A stretch of DNA of 64,000 bases from Ophthalmolycus amberensis (GCA_024529925.1 JAFEUB010001056.1:20001-84000); one strand, 5' to 3'; numbered from the stretch's first letter, positions 14,101-26,072 are shown. Numbers and translations: made by a program. Notes: generated by a model from the letters alone, not told the origin.

Positions 14101-17100
14101 ACTTACCTCGCCCACAGCGCCGTAGTACGGGTTCCCCACCATGAAGACGGTGGTCGCCGGAGGAAATAGCTCGTCTAAGCTCGTGAAGCAGGTCAGACAC
14201 GAGTAGAAGGCCTCGATGTCCTGAAGAGACCACAGCAAACGTGGAATATGAGTCTTCAGCATTATCAGTCAACGAGGTGTCTATGTGAACGTGCACCAAT
14301 ATCAATATCCCTCATTCGACTGTGTCTCTATAATATATCATTGGCTTTCAGATCACACTGCTCACATAGTTGGTAGGACGTTTGTATATTCTAAGCCTCA
14401 ACAATTGCCTTTTAACAGATTTAATGGATCGAACATCTTGAAGTAAACTTAGTGGAAATAACTACCTAGGAAATAAAAACAATGAATATATTATTACAGC
14501 CAGTGAAAAGTGCATCTTTAAATGTGTGATACATCTGGAATCAATATTAACACTTGCCCATACATTTTTATTAAGAACATTAAAATAACACTTCTGGGGA
14601 AAATGTAGAGTAAAAAAATATACAATATAAAGTTGTCCAGTCCAGCTTCCTTCAAACAAGAACCATCTCCGAAATCAAAGCAATCATCTCCCGTGCTGAG
14701 CTGAATCACTTATTCTTGCTTTTATCTTCTCAGGACTTCAGTACTGTAACTCCCTCCTCCTAAAGCCATCAGGGCAGGTGGGCTTGTTTTAACCATCAGG
14801 GCAGGTGGGCTTGTTTTAACCATCAGGGCAGGTGGGCTTGTTTTAACCATCAGGGCAGGTGGGCTTGTTTTAAGTATCAGGGCAGGTGGGCTTGTTTTAA
14901 CCATCAGGGCAGGTGGGCTTGTTTTAACCATCAGGGCAGGTGGGCTTGTTTTAACCATCAGGGCAGGTGGGCTTGTTTTAACCATCAGGGCAGGTGGGCT
15001 TGTTTTAACCATCAGGGCAGGTGGGCTTGTTTTAACCATCAGGGCAGGTGGGCTTGTTTTAACCATCAGGGCAGGTGGGCTTGTTTTAAGTATCAGGGCA
15101 GGTGGGCTTGTTTTAACCATCAGGGCAGGTGGGCTTGTTTTAACCATCAGGGCAGGTGGGCTTGTTTTAACCATCAGGGCAGGTGGGCTTGTTTTAACCA
15201 TCAGGGCAGGTGGGCTTGTTTTAAACATCAGGGCAGGTGGGCTTGTTTTAACCATCAGGGCAGGTGAGCTTGTTTTAACTATCAGGGCAGGTGAGCTTGT
15301 TTTAACCATCAGGGCAGGTGAGCTTGTTTTAACCATCAGGGCAGGTGGGCTTGTTTTAAGTATCAGGGCAGGTGGGCTTGTTTTAACCATCAGGGCAGGT
15401 GGGCTTGTTTTAATTATCAGGGCAGCTCGGCTTTGGAATAGCCTGACAGTAGAATCAGCAATCTCTTTGAAACACATTTTTTTGAGACTGGCTTTTATGT
15501 GACGTTGTCTTTTTACTGCTATTATTCTTTCTAATGTTTCTAATGCATTTTCTTTTGTTTGTAATAGTTATATTGATTTGTTCTTTATTGTTTCATCTGT
15601 TATACTATGTTATCAGTGTTTGTTTTGTCTTGCTTTAGTTTGGCTTTCTCGCAAGACTACTGGAGGGGTCCTGGGAGTTTGCCCAACCAGTCTACATGTG
15701 CCTTGTGGACTTGGAGAAGGGGGGGTGGAGAACATCAGTTTAGGGGGTCTCGGGATCACCTCTCTGCCGTTTGCAGATGATGTGGTCCTGTTGGCCTCCT
15801 CGGATCGTGACCTCCAGCATTCACTGGGGCGGTTTGCAGCCGAGTGTGAAGCGGCGGGGATGAGAGTTAGCACCGCCATGGTTCTCTGCCGGAAACCGGT
15901 GGATTGCTCCCTCCAGGTGGGGACGGAGTGCCTACCTCAAGCGAAGGAGTTCAAGTATCTCGGGGTCTTGTTCACGAGTGAGGGTAAGATGGAGCGGGAG
16001 ATCGACAGGCGGATCGGTGCGGCTGCAGCAGCAAAGCAGGCGCTGCACCGGACCGTCTTGGTGAAGAGGGAGCTGAGCCGGAAGGCAAATGCTCTCAATT
16101 TACCACTCGGTCTACGTTCCTACCCTCACCTATGGTCACGAACTCTGGGTCGTGACCGAAAGGACGAGGTCGCGGCTACAAGCGGCCGAAATGAGCTTCC
16201 TCCGTAGGGTGGCCGGGCTCAGCCGTAGCGATAGGGTAAGGAGGCCATCAGATGTCTTGTATGTATGTATGTATGTGTGTGTGTGTGTGTACCTTAACCA
16301 CGGTCTGGAAGGCGAAAGGGAGGACCTGCTTGGCCCACTGTTTCTCAAGTTCCACCACCCCGTCGGCTTTAGGGACGTATTTCCGTCCCGTCAGCAGCTG
16401 GCCGTACAAAACCACCGACGTGTTATTCACCATGATGCCTTTCCTCTTCACGAAACTGGGAGGAATGAAAATCACTTTTCAAGAACGGAATCGTACACGC
16501 GTGAAATAAGAGCGGAGCGGTCTCGCTTTATCTCACGACCAGGAAAGAACGGGTCTTATGACTTTAAAAGAAAAACGCCGTTTTGGGGTTTAACTTGAAA
16601 CCGTGTTCATGGAGACTTACTGTTCAGTGACTCCCTGCACGTCCTTCACCCAGTCCTTCTGCTCCTTGTCAGACAGACAGTTGACTTTGCTGGGGGGGGG
16701 AGTGGAGGGCCTGTCGTACACTCTTTGGACACCGGGTGGTTCCTCCAGACAAAACCTGCACAACAGGGCCAAAGATTCCCCTGAGCCGACTCTTTACACA
16801 GTACACATGCGAGCTGAAGCCAGGCGGACATGCTGCTGTGTTCAGTGATTGTGGTCCAGGTTTCACCGGCTGATATTTTAAAGAGACTTTTCTGTCGAAT
16901 TTGGAAATGTCTAGAAGAGCCTCTTTTTCAGCAAAGCACAGCGATGTAGTCGGGGTTCGTCTTTTTCTATCAACATCCTGGTACTCTTTCATTTCAGCTT
17001 TCTATCAAATCACAGTGACGCTACCAAAAGTTATGGTAAGAACTCCATTCACTGATAATTAATACGCGTGTAGAATCTAAAATGTGCTCCCATTAGACAG

Positions 17101-17874
17101 ATAACTACAGAGTACTAATTCTTACTTGACGTCTCCATCCGAGACCGCAATGATGCGAGCTTCCTCTAGATGAGGCCAGTTGACGAACACCGACTTCCCC
17201 AGAACCTGTACAGCAACATCGTCACAAACCTGAGGAGACAGAGAGGGAAATCATTTCATAATGTGCTCTGTTGTTTAGCATCATGTGAACAAACTGCCGT
17301 TCGAAGGGTTAGAATCATAAGAGGAATGAATTACTGGTCCTTATGATCAGGGCTGATGTTGATAAGATTGTTTTTATCCGACACTGCACAAGAAATAGAA
17401 TGCATCAGCATCAATGGTTGTTGTTCATTTCACATATTCCAGAGTGTGGGAGAAAAAAACCTTGCATTTAGTGTTCAGCAAATAATTTAATAAAAAACAA
17501 CAGAGGTATTATGTAAACAAACATATGAAGAGTTAAGATTCTGAATGAATATTTGGGAGGTATGGTCTAAACAGAAGTTGGTTAAAAGATGTAAATCAGT
17601 GTAAAACAATATTAATATGTCTATAATATATGCAATATTAATGTATAATGTCTCTGACGATAGTTTGTAAAATGTCCCATCTGCAAAGAAGCCTGTAAAA
17701 TCAGACAAAAGCTCACCGGCTCTTCTTGGCTGGGGAGGATATCCAGCATCATGTTCTCCCCTCTGCTGCTCTGCTGGAACACGACCACCCCGCTCTTCTT
17801 CTTGTGAAACTACAAGTGAGTGAGCCCATGAAAAAGAGAGCGACAGACAAAGACCAAAGAGAGAGAGAGAGAGA

Positions 17875-17908
<34 letters not shown>

Positions 17909-18665
17909 ATAAATAAATACGGTCCTTTACACAAACACAAACACACTGTTGACGTGTACATGCACACGCACATGCACACACACACACCTTGTGTTTGATG
18001 TGCTGCAGTGTGGGGAAGCCACAGAAGTACAGAGCCGAGCGGTCGAAGCGTCTGCTGACGTGGTCCAGCCGTACATGCCAGGCATCCATAGGGATGTCTG
18101 TTTTCCTGTAACACACAGACGACACCGTCAGGCTGCATGTGCAGTAATCAGGGAAACTGGCTGAACTCCTTTTCTATGGTTGTGTGTGAAAGCATGCACC
18201 AAAAAAAAAAGAGCTATTTCCTGAACCTGCAATGTGACGGGAAACCCGTCCAACATGTCCATTTAGCTTTGACATTTAAATTCAAAAGTAACATTTGAAT
18301 GCTGCGCACCTTTTCTCATTTCTATTGATTAAGCTTCAACCTGCTTTTTCTGCACAGTTGCAGATAAAGTTCAGGCTGCACTAATATTAGTCGTATTTAG
18401 GGCTGTGCTGAATTGCCATTTTTTTGTCTACCTGACGTGGCAGTGGACGATGTCGGGGAACAGCTCAGGCAGGTTGGAGACGTACGAGCAGTCTTTTTCC
18501 GGGTCGTACGAATAGACTGCACAGTCTATGTGACGGTTCCTGGCCTTCTCTTCTTTAGTCATCTTGTCATTAAAGGGATCCATGGCTGCTAGTAGGCACC
18601 TCTGTCCAATAAACACACAGACACACACATGAGTATGTCCTTTCAACATAACTGTGTCAGGATTT

Positions 18666-18728
<63 letters not shown>

Positions 18729-21700
18729 CTCATCTATGAACGGAATAAGAACCACAGCCTCCCATTCCTGCAGCTTGCCGTTGAGGTCTGTTTTAAAGTC
18801 AATTGGGTAGTACTCAATGATGGAGGAGTTTTCACTGGTCATCAGGTGCTGTGACATCAAAAAAAACAATAAATGATCAGCGTTTTTATTTCACCGTTGG
18901 ATCGTGCACAAACGTACATACTGCATTGTGTGTGTGAGAGTGAGTGCGTTACCCTGTAACTCTCAGGCAGCAGCTCCTTGCTGGCAGCAGGCAGGACGGC
19001 CAACAGCTGCTGGAAGGGCATGAAGGGTTTCCCAATGTCAAAGGTCAACTTTAACCCCGATATGTTCTTGATGTCCGACAGGAAGGGGGCGTAGTGGTAG
19101 GGGTAGTACCTGGAGAGACAGGCACACATTATTTACATAGAGGACAAAGTGAATGCTTTTTACATTACTTTCTATGAGTGAATGCTGCCATTTCTTTATC
19201 AGGGCGGGGGTTTGGCATTGGTACGAAGGAATCACAGTAAATATAAAAACACAAAGTGAGATGTGAGGAAAGCAGCTCTCACCAGCTCCAGGACTGAACC
19301 CCGTGGTAGTAGTAGTGGAGAATCCACTGGATCCCTTCCACGTAACACTTGGCCTGCTTGGCTAGAAACTCACTGCAGAGGAGAGAATATTTTTAGGGTT
19401 GATGTGTGGGCATGACATATTCTACAACATGTCCATTCATTTCTCACTCTTTTTGTGACCGGCTGAGAGCGAGTAAACTACACGAGCACCTACCAATCAG
19501 AATCAGCTTTATTGGTCATGTATGCGTACGCACACAAGGAATGTGACTCCGGTTTTCACGTTAGATTATTCTTTAATATTTAATGTACCAGGATCTCTCT
19601 AATAAGGTATATATGGAGGAGCTGAGAGGACAGTGAGAAAGAAAATGTATGGAGACTTACTTTCTAATGATGATCAAAATAGTTTTTGTTTCTGTGTTCA
19701 TGACTTCAAAAACAGGTGGAAAAAGTTGTGTTCGTTATTTATGGTCTTGATTTCTTCATGCACTCGCTAACACAAGGTACATATATTATTTGTTAGCAAG
19801 TTATGTTATTAAATCTCACCTGGAGGAAAACGAGAACGGTTTTTAGTCCTATTTAGAACATGGGGTAGTGGTGCATTGCAGCCTCTTGTGGCCACGATGG
19901 GTATTACAACAACAAACACTATGTTGTTATATTTACACTATTTACATTTATGTTTTCACCTATTTTAAGTAACTTAAAAAAAACTTTTCTTAAGACATAA
20001 ACACAGGAGTAGAAATATTTTAGATAAGACTGAGAAAATGTATCAGCAGAACTGTTTTTCTTACTAACCTCTCAGGGCTTCTACACATTAATTATTGTGC
20101 TGAAAATGGGACTAGCTTACTGTGAGACCCTCTATAAAGACCAACACAACTGAACGTATTGCCATTTAGTCTTAAGCTCAATGGCCAGTGTGGTGTGTGT
20201 GTTACTTTTGGATATTGCAGGTACCTTCAAGGTGGTGTTGTGATGCGAGGACGAGACTTCTCCTGTAAACTCCTCTGCATTTTTCTGTTTGTCTATAATC
20301 AGCGAGTCCTAGATGTGAGTGTGTCTTGTTTTTCTGTGCACTGTATGTGTGAGTGTGTCTATACACTCACTCAGACACCACATCCACCTCCATCTTGCTC
20401 ATATAGTAGGTGCGCTTGTACTGTCTGAACTCGGTTTCAAACATATCCTCCTCCTCTTCCTCCTCGTCGCCTACTCCTCCCTTTCCTTCTCCAATCACTC
20501 TTCCCAACGAGGTAGAATCCTACACACACACACACATTATTACTCACGAGGACACAACAATGAATGAATGTTGGGTTTTAGAAACATTTGGACATGACAG
20601 CAGACCTTCTTGTTGGACTCTTTGCTGGCAGCTTCCTTCTCTGCTGCCAGGCCGGCCGCCTCGTTCAGATACTTGTTACCAACTTTGCTCTCAAACCACT
20701 TCAGGTCCACAAAGATGTCACTGAAATGTTCCCGGTCGAACTGGAGGAAAGAAGGAGAGAACAGATGTAAACAAACATTTAGGGGAGTTTGTCCACTATC
20801 ATGAAGAAACGCACATTTCATTTCACACTAACGTTGTGATTAACTTCTCTGCAGACTGAACGACTTCTCTAAGTGGTACGAGACAAGGTCTTTGCGTTAC
20901 TTTATCAATAAGAAGTGACTGCTGATTGCACAATGTAATGCTGTAGAATAATGACCGCGTCTGTCCCTTTAAGCTTCTATTTCATTCCGCAATTCTGTCT
21001 GCCACCGAGTACGACGTCCCGAGGAAATCAAGTCTCGACTTACGGTCCAAAGCCGTAGAAAAATACAGGGCGTCCTGGCAGTGTCGCCAACTCTCCTCCA
21101 AAGAAAGTAGCTAGAACTAGCTCCAAAAGGTCACTAAGACGTCAGACGGCGGCTTGCATGTTGGTGACATCGTGGGGCGTTCACGGTTGAAAAGTTGTGC
21201 CTTGCCTCTTTAATATTCATGAAAGACTAACGTCAATATTTGAAAGATTCTGGGTTAGTTAGTTCTAACAGTATTTTACAGTTTTCAATAATGTGCCTTT
21301 CTATACAGTTGACCTCACTCAGTAAATACATGATTCAGAGACCAAATGAATATGAATTCTTCTTAGAGGCTGAAGTTTAATGGATTCAGGACTTTCTTGC
21401 CCACTCATCACAATAAGAAGTGAATCAGTGTTGTCTCACCTCAGCAAGCTTCGCCATGTATTTCTGAAAGTTTCTCAGGTTCAGGTGGCCGTTCTCATTC
21501 AGATAACCTGCGTCACAAAACAGGAGTCCGTCTGGGTTTTTCTTATATGCGGGTTATACATTATAGACATAAACATGTTTCTATATTATGACGATTAGAC
21601 CAAAATAAACGACTCACTTCTGAAATATAACACAAAGACTACGATAATCGTTGACATGCTCGACGATATTTGACCCATCATTTAAAATAAGTGGGACGTC

Positions 21701-22766
21701 TCACCTCCCATAGTGGGCAGAGCCCTGATGTAGGTCTTGTAGAGCAGCGGCAGAGCATCGTGACTGATGTGCAGGTTGGGGAGGTGAGGGATGAAATCGT
21801 TCCCCACTAGGAAGCCCATTAGGATCCAGTCGTCTATGATTCGCTCCAAATCATAATCAGAACCGATCTGATTCTGTGAACAAACACCCATGAACACCAT
21901 CAGAATACTGAGTAGATAGAACACTGTACAGAAACAGCTATTAAAACCTTCCCAGGCAGTGAAAAACAATGTTCACACTAATGGTAAATGTGTGTCTCAC
22001 CCTGAGCTCAGAGAACTCATAGTCGATGTACTCCCTCATCAGAGACAAGTGAAGCAAGTGAAAAGTTGTCTCCTCTGGAGCCGTTATCCTAAAACAGAAA
22101 AGGGTCCACAGAAGAGAAATGAAACTGGTGGAACATGAGGGAACATAAACAACGTATGGGGGGAAAAAAAGCATGAAATAAAACCATTGAGAAAAGGAGA
22201 CTGATGAGAACCTTTTCTGGTTTTTCTTTCCTCCGAAGCGGACCTCTTCTCTGAGCAGGGAGAAGTTTGGCTCGTGGCTGGTCAAACCCAACATGATCTA
22301 GGACACAGAGAGGGAGACGGCGTCAGCACCCATAGGAGGTTTCGAGCAATGATGCACAGCCTCATCTAAGGGATCAGGAAACCCTACCAGGTCAGCATCC
22401 AGCCCATACAGGCAGTGTCGGGTGTTGGGGTCGTGACCCGGCTCGGTGTTCTCGGAGCGAATGAACTCCATGATCTTGTGCTCTCCCTCTCCCGGAGTCT
22501 GTGGGAAGAGAAACGCAAACGTAGTACGAGAGACATCGAACGCTGTAACAGAAAGAACTGATCAGCCGTTAACGCACCTCGTGACCAGACAGGTAGACGT
22601 TGACGTTCTGCCACAGCTTGTCGGTGGACAGCTTGTTGTGGACAAAATACTTGAGCTGCTCCTGGAGCCGAGCCATGAAGTCAGTGCCTGGAAGGATGAG
22701 TGATTTAAAAAAAATGTCCGGTTGTCACGTACGTGTGTGTGTATGTGTATGTATATATATTTAAAA

Positions 22767-22831
<65 letters not shown>

Positions 22832-25096
22832 TTTTTCTTTCTCTAGATTTGGGAAACACTTTCCTGTTAATGTTGAATGTTAGAAAAACTAATTTCCCAA
22901 TGTGTGATGTTTATTTTGTGTGAAGCTTCAGAGCCGTTCCTACCAGGAGTGATGCAGTTGGAGTCAAAGCGAGCCTCTGTGGGAAGCACCTCTCCTTTAT
23001 CCACAGCTTTCTTTATCTTGTCCTCTGCTTCTTTGGCCGACCTAGACGCAGGAGAGAGCAGGTCAAACTCAGTCTGCAGTCGGGTTGCTTACATCTTTAC
23101 CAAAGTAAATATTGCAATTTCAGTCCTGCTGGAGGCTCATTGTGCCTCATTAGGCTGTACCACAAAGCTCTCAGAATTATACGAAACGCATTTGCAAATA
23201 GAGTTGCCGTCTTGTTTAGATAACTAAAAGAGAGAATGTTCCAGTTTGAACATTTGAGTCAAGATCATGGCGCAGACATGTTCATAAAAACTATGTTTCT
23301 TCATTTGGTCATTGTAAGAAAAGAAAAGCTACTGCAACGACCTACATTTAACAATCACGTTCAACTTTCTTTGGGATTGAGGAGGAGGAGGATTGGTGAG
23401 GGGGCTGCAAGTTTATATATTTAAATATAGTACAAAAAGCATTTCAAATTAATGTAATAGTAAGATGAGGTGATCCTGTGTTTAGAACAGGAACCTTTCA
23501 AAACAAAAGCCAGACCGGCACAACACTAAACAGGGTCAGGTGACCCGTGTTGACCCACTCTGGGTATCAGCATACACACGACCAGAGGAGAGAACTTCTC
23601 GGTGTGCGTGTCTTTCTTAAATCCCGCTCTACCTGAATCGCCGTCCTCTCTGCTGGTTCATCTTTGCTCTCGGTGCCACGCCGTCGACCGCCATGAAGAA
23701 GACCTTGCGGGGCTTGATGATCCTGAAGAGCACCTCCAGGTAATGGAAGATGTCCGCGAAGATTTTCTCCTCGGAAATGCGAAAGTGGACGTCCTCGTCG
23801 TTCGGGTGGGAACACTGGTGGATAATCCCGTTCATGTCCAGATAGAGGTTGTCAAACTCTGGAATCTGAAGAGGGAAAGAAACAAAAAGGAAAATGAAAT
23901 GACGATGTACAATAAATTATAAAAAAAGAAAAAGTATTCCTGTTAAGTGACCAATTTGTAAAATCTGTTCCTCGGCTGCCGGGAATAAATCTCTCAGCAG
24001 CAAACATATTTGCAGTTTGTTTTGTTGAACATAAGTTGGTTGGGATCCTTTACACGGAAACGCATCCTCCAGCCTGATGCAGACAAGGAGCCTAACAACT
24101 CTCTCCCGTGACATTCAGACCTAAGTTGACATCTAGCCCAAGTAACAGAGGGGCACCAAGCGACATTTAAGTTGTAGAAACTGTTACTGTGTGGTGACCT
24201 TGAGTATCAGAGAAAGGAATACGACATATTTCAAACATCCATCATCATGCAATACAAAGCTGCGTGCTTAAAACGTTCTTTGTATTGTCTTAAACGTGTC
24301 AGAGCTGGCTTATGCATTGCGAGGGACACCGAGCAGCGTCCAGCTGATGAAACTGCTGCTCGATGACTGAAATACTACCCGCCTAACTACACAGGGAACT
24401 AACGTTAGGTCACGAAGGTTAACCCAGTGCCGCTAAAGTAGCCTATATAACGTAATGTATGTTTAACTAACTTCCCCCTTTAGTATTAACTGGTGTAGAT
24501 AATGGCCGACCGCAGAATTACTGCATTTTAAACAACCGCATTTACATTGTAAAGCAGGGGGGCTGTAAACTAGATGGGAACTAGCGTTAGCTTCAGCTTC
24601 TACACTCTAAAGTTTGTTAGCTTGGCGGACTGTGAGGAGTTTATTGTTTTTCCAGAATGTTCTAGACAAACAAATACCTAACCCGCCCACTGGTATCATG
24701 TTTACTTTCATTCACGTTGACCTGTGTAACGTTACACGTAGACGAAAGAAAACTAGTACGCGAGTTAGTGCTGGAATTCGGTAAATAACGCTACGTCTTA
24801 CTGTATTGTGTGTAATTAAATAATGTAGTCAGAAGCGCAACGCAATAGCGCTTGTCGCCACGCAAAACCATTGGTAAGCTAACTTACGTGGAATATAAAA
24901 ATTCCACGGCCCGCGAACCTTACACTTAGCTCGCTGATAGCCAACAGCTAGCTAAGCTAACGCTGCGGCTATCAGCAACAGAGGCTTGTGAAGCTAACAA
25001 TATTCCTCACTGGTTTCCTACCTGATGTTCCTTGACAACTTCACTGAGACAAGGATAGCGCTCCGAAATCCATCGGTAAAATTTCGGGACTCCCAT
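5452..25096 (-). CDS. xrn1: XRN1, cytoplasmic 5'-3' exoribonuclease (complete, 41 coding exons)
   Basis: XRN1 processively degrades 5'-monophosphate RNA after decapping. It acts in mRNA turnover, nonsense-mediated decay and clearance of cleaved RNA, in cytoplasm and P-bodies. I assembled 41 coding exons on the minus strand, ATG at 25094-25096 and TGA at 5452-5454. They join in one frame of 5103 nt, 1700 residues plus stop; the human protein is about 1706. The start is fixed by the family-invariant N-terminus MGVPKFYRWISERYP, whose Gly2-Val-Pro is part of the fold. Metal ligands are all present: D35, D86, E176, E178, D206, D208 and D291. The 5'-phosphate pocket K93, Q97, R100 and R101 is also present. 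A basic C-terminal tail ends RKLAVNFEAAKVSE. The gene is convergent with the gene to its left; cop1 lies upstream on the same strand. No frameshift or internal stop was found. Exon coordinates are in the four part entries below. Confidence 0.98.
6974..7036. repeat. (CA/TG)n abutting the xrn1 exon 38 donor
   Basis: On the minus strand the donor GTACGA is followed at once by an imperfect CA/CG dinucleotide tract (ACACACACGCGCACACAC...). It is one of several such tracts next to xrn1 splice sites. Confidence 0.85.
9531..9608. repeat. (TG)n of about 35 units at the xrn1 exon 34 donor
   Basis: A nearly pure TG run on the plus strand. Read on the xrn1 strand it is (CA)n starting two to three bases after the exon 34 donor GTAC. 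Confidence 0.9.
11130..12235. other. xrn1 intron 27 with a short tandem repeat
   Basis: Intron between exons 27 and 28. It begins on the exon 28 side with a TG tract at the acceptor (11131-11153). A threefold tandem copy of a 20-bp unit (ACGTCATACATGGCCTTCAA) lies at about 11450-11513. The rest is A/T-rich with no gene or element I can name. Confidence 0.7.
12236..14220 (-). CDS. xrn1: xrn1 exons 21-27: KOW/winged-helix region
   Basis: Exons: 14107-14220, 13911-14009, 13703-13818, 13215-13361, 12799-12888, 12396-12531, 12236-12292 (residues 823-1075). The peptide follows vertebrate XRN1 closely, e.g. YCVKYSPGYFLASRLGV, GSIFIGRGSKK and NVGLNLKFSKKNEEVPGYTK, then EDDIWPAEDQNG and the basic KKSTKKVRVTVKPHLLFR. 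In the known fungal and insect structures this part forms the KOW and winged-helix domains that buttress the nuclease core. The intron ahead of exon 21 (14221-16292) holds a minisatellite and a LINE fragment listed separately. Confidence 0.95.
12922..13010 (-). mobile_element. LINE 3'-end relic
   Basis: On the minus strand the stretch reads as a common teleost non-LTR 3' end (CATTCCTTGTATGTGCAACA..TTGGCAATAAACGGATTCTG). The same type of end is seen at 19493-19553. Only the 3' tail is recognisable. The family cannot be fixed without a repeat library. It lies in xrn1 intron 24. Confidence 0.5.
14766..15427. repeat. 27-bp minisatellite, about 24 copies
   Basis: A very regular array of a 27-bp unit that starts CCATCAGGGCAGGTGGGCTT and ends GTTTTAA. 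It sits inside the long xrn1 intron 20. Variants differ at few positions: GTATCAGG at four sites, GGTGAGCT at three. Because 27 is a multiple of three the minus strand stays open for 251 codons (14722-15477, repeated LMVKTSPPA). That is a by-product of the array, not a gene. Confidence 0.97.
15645..16255 (+). mobile_element. Broken LINE reverse-transcriptase fragment
   Basis: Plus-strand coding relic of a teleost non-LTR retrotransposon, antisense inside xrn1 intron 20. The peptide has the RT catalytic box in its FADD form (LPFADDVVLLASSDRDLQ). The usual downstream blocks follow (LGRFAAECEAAGMRVST, EFKYLGVLFTSEGKMEREI), and after a frameshift near 16085, YVPTLTYGHELWVVTE and RLQAAEMSFLRRVAGLS. 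The finger region is internally deleted (DLEK joined straight to GGVENIS) and about 15 nt are missing after the ST motif. Both ends are truncated. It is dead. RTE/Rex3-like or related clade is my guess; a repeat-library search would settle it. Confidence 0.85.
16259..16291. repeat. (TATG)n(TG)n at the xrn1 exon 20 donor
   Basis: The xrn1 exon 20 donor GTACACAC continues into (CA)n and then (CATA)n on the minus strand. The tract joins directly onto the LINE relic at its left. Confidence 0.85.
16293..20740 (-). CDS. xrn1: xrn1 exons 10-20: acidic linker, CR2 and following domains
   Basis: Exons: 20606-20740, 20371-20519, 19283-19372, 18953-19109, 18729-18848, 18432-18601, 17988-18105, 17717-17809, 17126-17229, 16621-16755, 16293-16455 (residues 345-822). 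Exon 10 carries the DREHFSDIFVDLKWFESK block. Exon 11 is an acidic linker (GDEEEEEEDMFETEF) between CR1 and CR2. Exons 12-14 carry CR2 (HYYYHGVQSWSWYYPYHYAP, PIDFKTDLNGKLQEWEAVVL). CR2 packs on CR1 and makes the enzyme specific for single-stranded 5' ends. Later exons correspond to the PAZ/Tudor-like region in known XRN1 structures (assignment from family knowledge). CA or TG tracts adjoin the donors of exons 14, 16 and 20 and the acceptor of exon 11. Confidence 0.96.
17857..17987. repeat. (GA)n and TG/CA tracts in xrn1 intron 16
   Basis: (GA)n at about 17857-17908, followed by CA/TG-rich DNA reaching the exon 16 donor at 17987, which itself reads GTGTGTGTGTGTG on the minus strand. Confidence 0.85.
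18669..18727. repeat. (TG)n at the xrn1 exon 14 donor
   Basis: An almost pure TG run of about 28 units. On the xrn1 strand the exon 14 donor GTACACAC merges into it without a spacer. Confidence 0.9.
19493..19553 (-). mobile_element. LINE 3'-end relic
   Basis: AATCAGAATCAGCTTTATTG followed by the ACACAAGGAATGTGACTCCG stretch matches a widespread teleost retroelement 3' end read on the minus strand. It lies in xrn1 intron 11 and has no coding part. Confidence 0.5.
20741..21439. other. xrn1 intron 9, no element firmly recognised
   Basis: No coding signal. The part at about 21000-21215 (GTGTCGCCAACTCTCCTCCA..., ..TTGGTGACATCGTGG..) looks like a dispersed fish repeat. I see no terminal repeats or target duplication to define it. 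Confidence 0.4.
21440..25096 (-). CDS. xrn1: xrn1 exons 1-9: catalytic region CR1
   Basis: Exons in transcription order: 25022-25096, 23633-23865, 22944-23041, 22578-22687, 22388-22498, 22212-22297, 22001-22088, 21705-21867, 21440-21507 (residues 1-344). Visible motifs are LYLDMNGIIHQCSHP (D35), FFMAVDGVAPRAKMNQQRGR (D86, K93, Q97, R100), HETPGEGEHKIMEF (E176/E178), YGLDADLIMLGL (D206/D208) and FLVGNDFIPHLP (D291). Together these make up the two-metal active site. Intron 1 (23866-25021) carries no recognisable element. Intron 3 (22688-22943) holds a (TA)n run followed by a long T-tract at about 22750-22838. The exon 6 donor (AAAAG|gttctc) is weak but is needed for frame and family identity. 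Confidence 0.97.
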
Positions 25097-25977
25097 CTTC
25101 ACCACGGAAGTCTCAACCTCTGGATGAAATCAGTAAACAGTCAAATCTGAAAGAAGGTAACTAAACACGGCCAAGGTTTCACTGGGTAACATGAGAACTT
25201 GCTATGAGTAGAGTCCGGTTTTGTTTCCAGCGGCCGCTAACTAGCTAGTTGTCCGTGGTCCGTCTCCTAAACCCTTCCGTCGGCGCCGCTACTGTGAAAA
25301 CACTCGTTCCATTTTTTTGTTTCCATTTCTCCCTCACCGCAGTTGTTTCTATGGAAACCCATTTCTGCCAGAAAGCAATTAAGGATGAAGAAATTTAAAA
25401 AAACAAGTAAATGAATAAAAAACAAAAAAACAGAACAGAAAACCACGAGATAGTAAGCCAACAATATTTACATTTTTCAGAAGTCATAATCGTGGCATTG
25501 CTTTTACTCATACCTGTTTTGAATATAGTAAACACTTCAACATCATTTGATTTGATACATTTGTAATAGTTGTTAAATTAAGAGTTATAATCTCATTGTT
25601 AAAATATCACTTGGTTTCACGTAATTTTGAGTTCCTAAGATAAAATGTTAAAGTAGCATGTGGCTGCGTCAACACACAAAGGCCAACCAAGAGGCCATTT
25701 TGTTCTGGGTATCAGTGATCAAAAAGTGTGCATTTTCAAGACACTTAAAATAGTCCACCAGCGTCAGTTTCCCACAGCTGTCACTAGATGTTATTGGAGT
25801 CATATTTTAATGATAGCCCCTTACCAACCACTGTGAACCATGCACCCTACCTTCCTGTGTTAAGAGGCTGTAGTGGTTCACCATGTACGAGGTGAGATAC
25901 ATTAGAATTATTGCTGCAGTAGTGTCAGATATGACCATGTAAACGGTTTCACCAAATCAATGTATTTCTGGCATTGT
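25097..25977. other. xrn1 5' flank
   Basis: Sequence upstream of the xrn1 start codon. The first ~200 bp must hold the 5' UTR and promoter, but I see no TATA box or other decisive element. The rest is A/T-rich without a gene. The 65-codon ORF on the minus strand is low-complexity and not credible. Confidence 0.5.

Positions 25978-26072
<95 letters not shown>

Noticed and set aside
14722..15477. Minus-strand 251-codon ORF of repeated LMVKTSPPA
   Set aside because: It is produced by the 27-bp minisatellite, whose length is a multiple of three; there is no non-repeat coding part.
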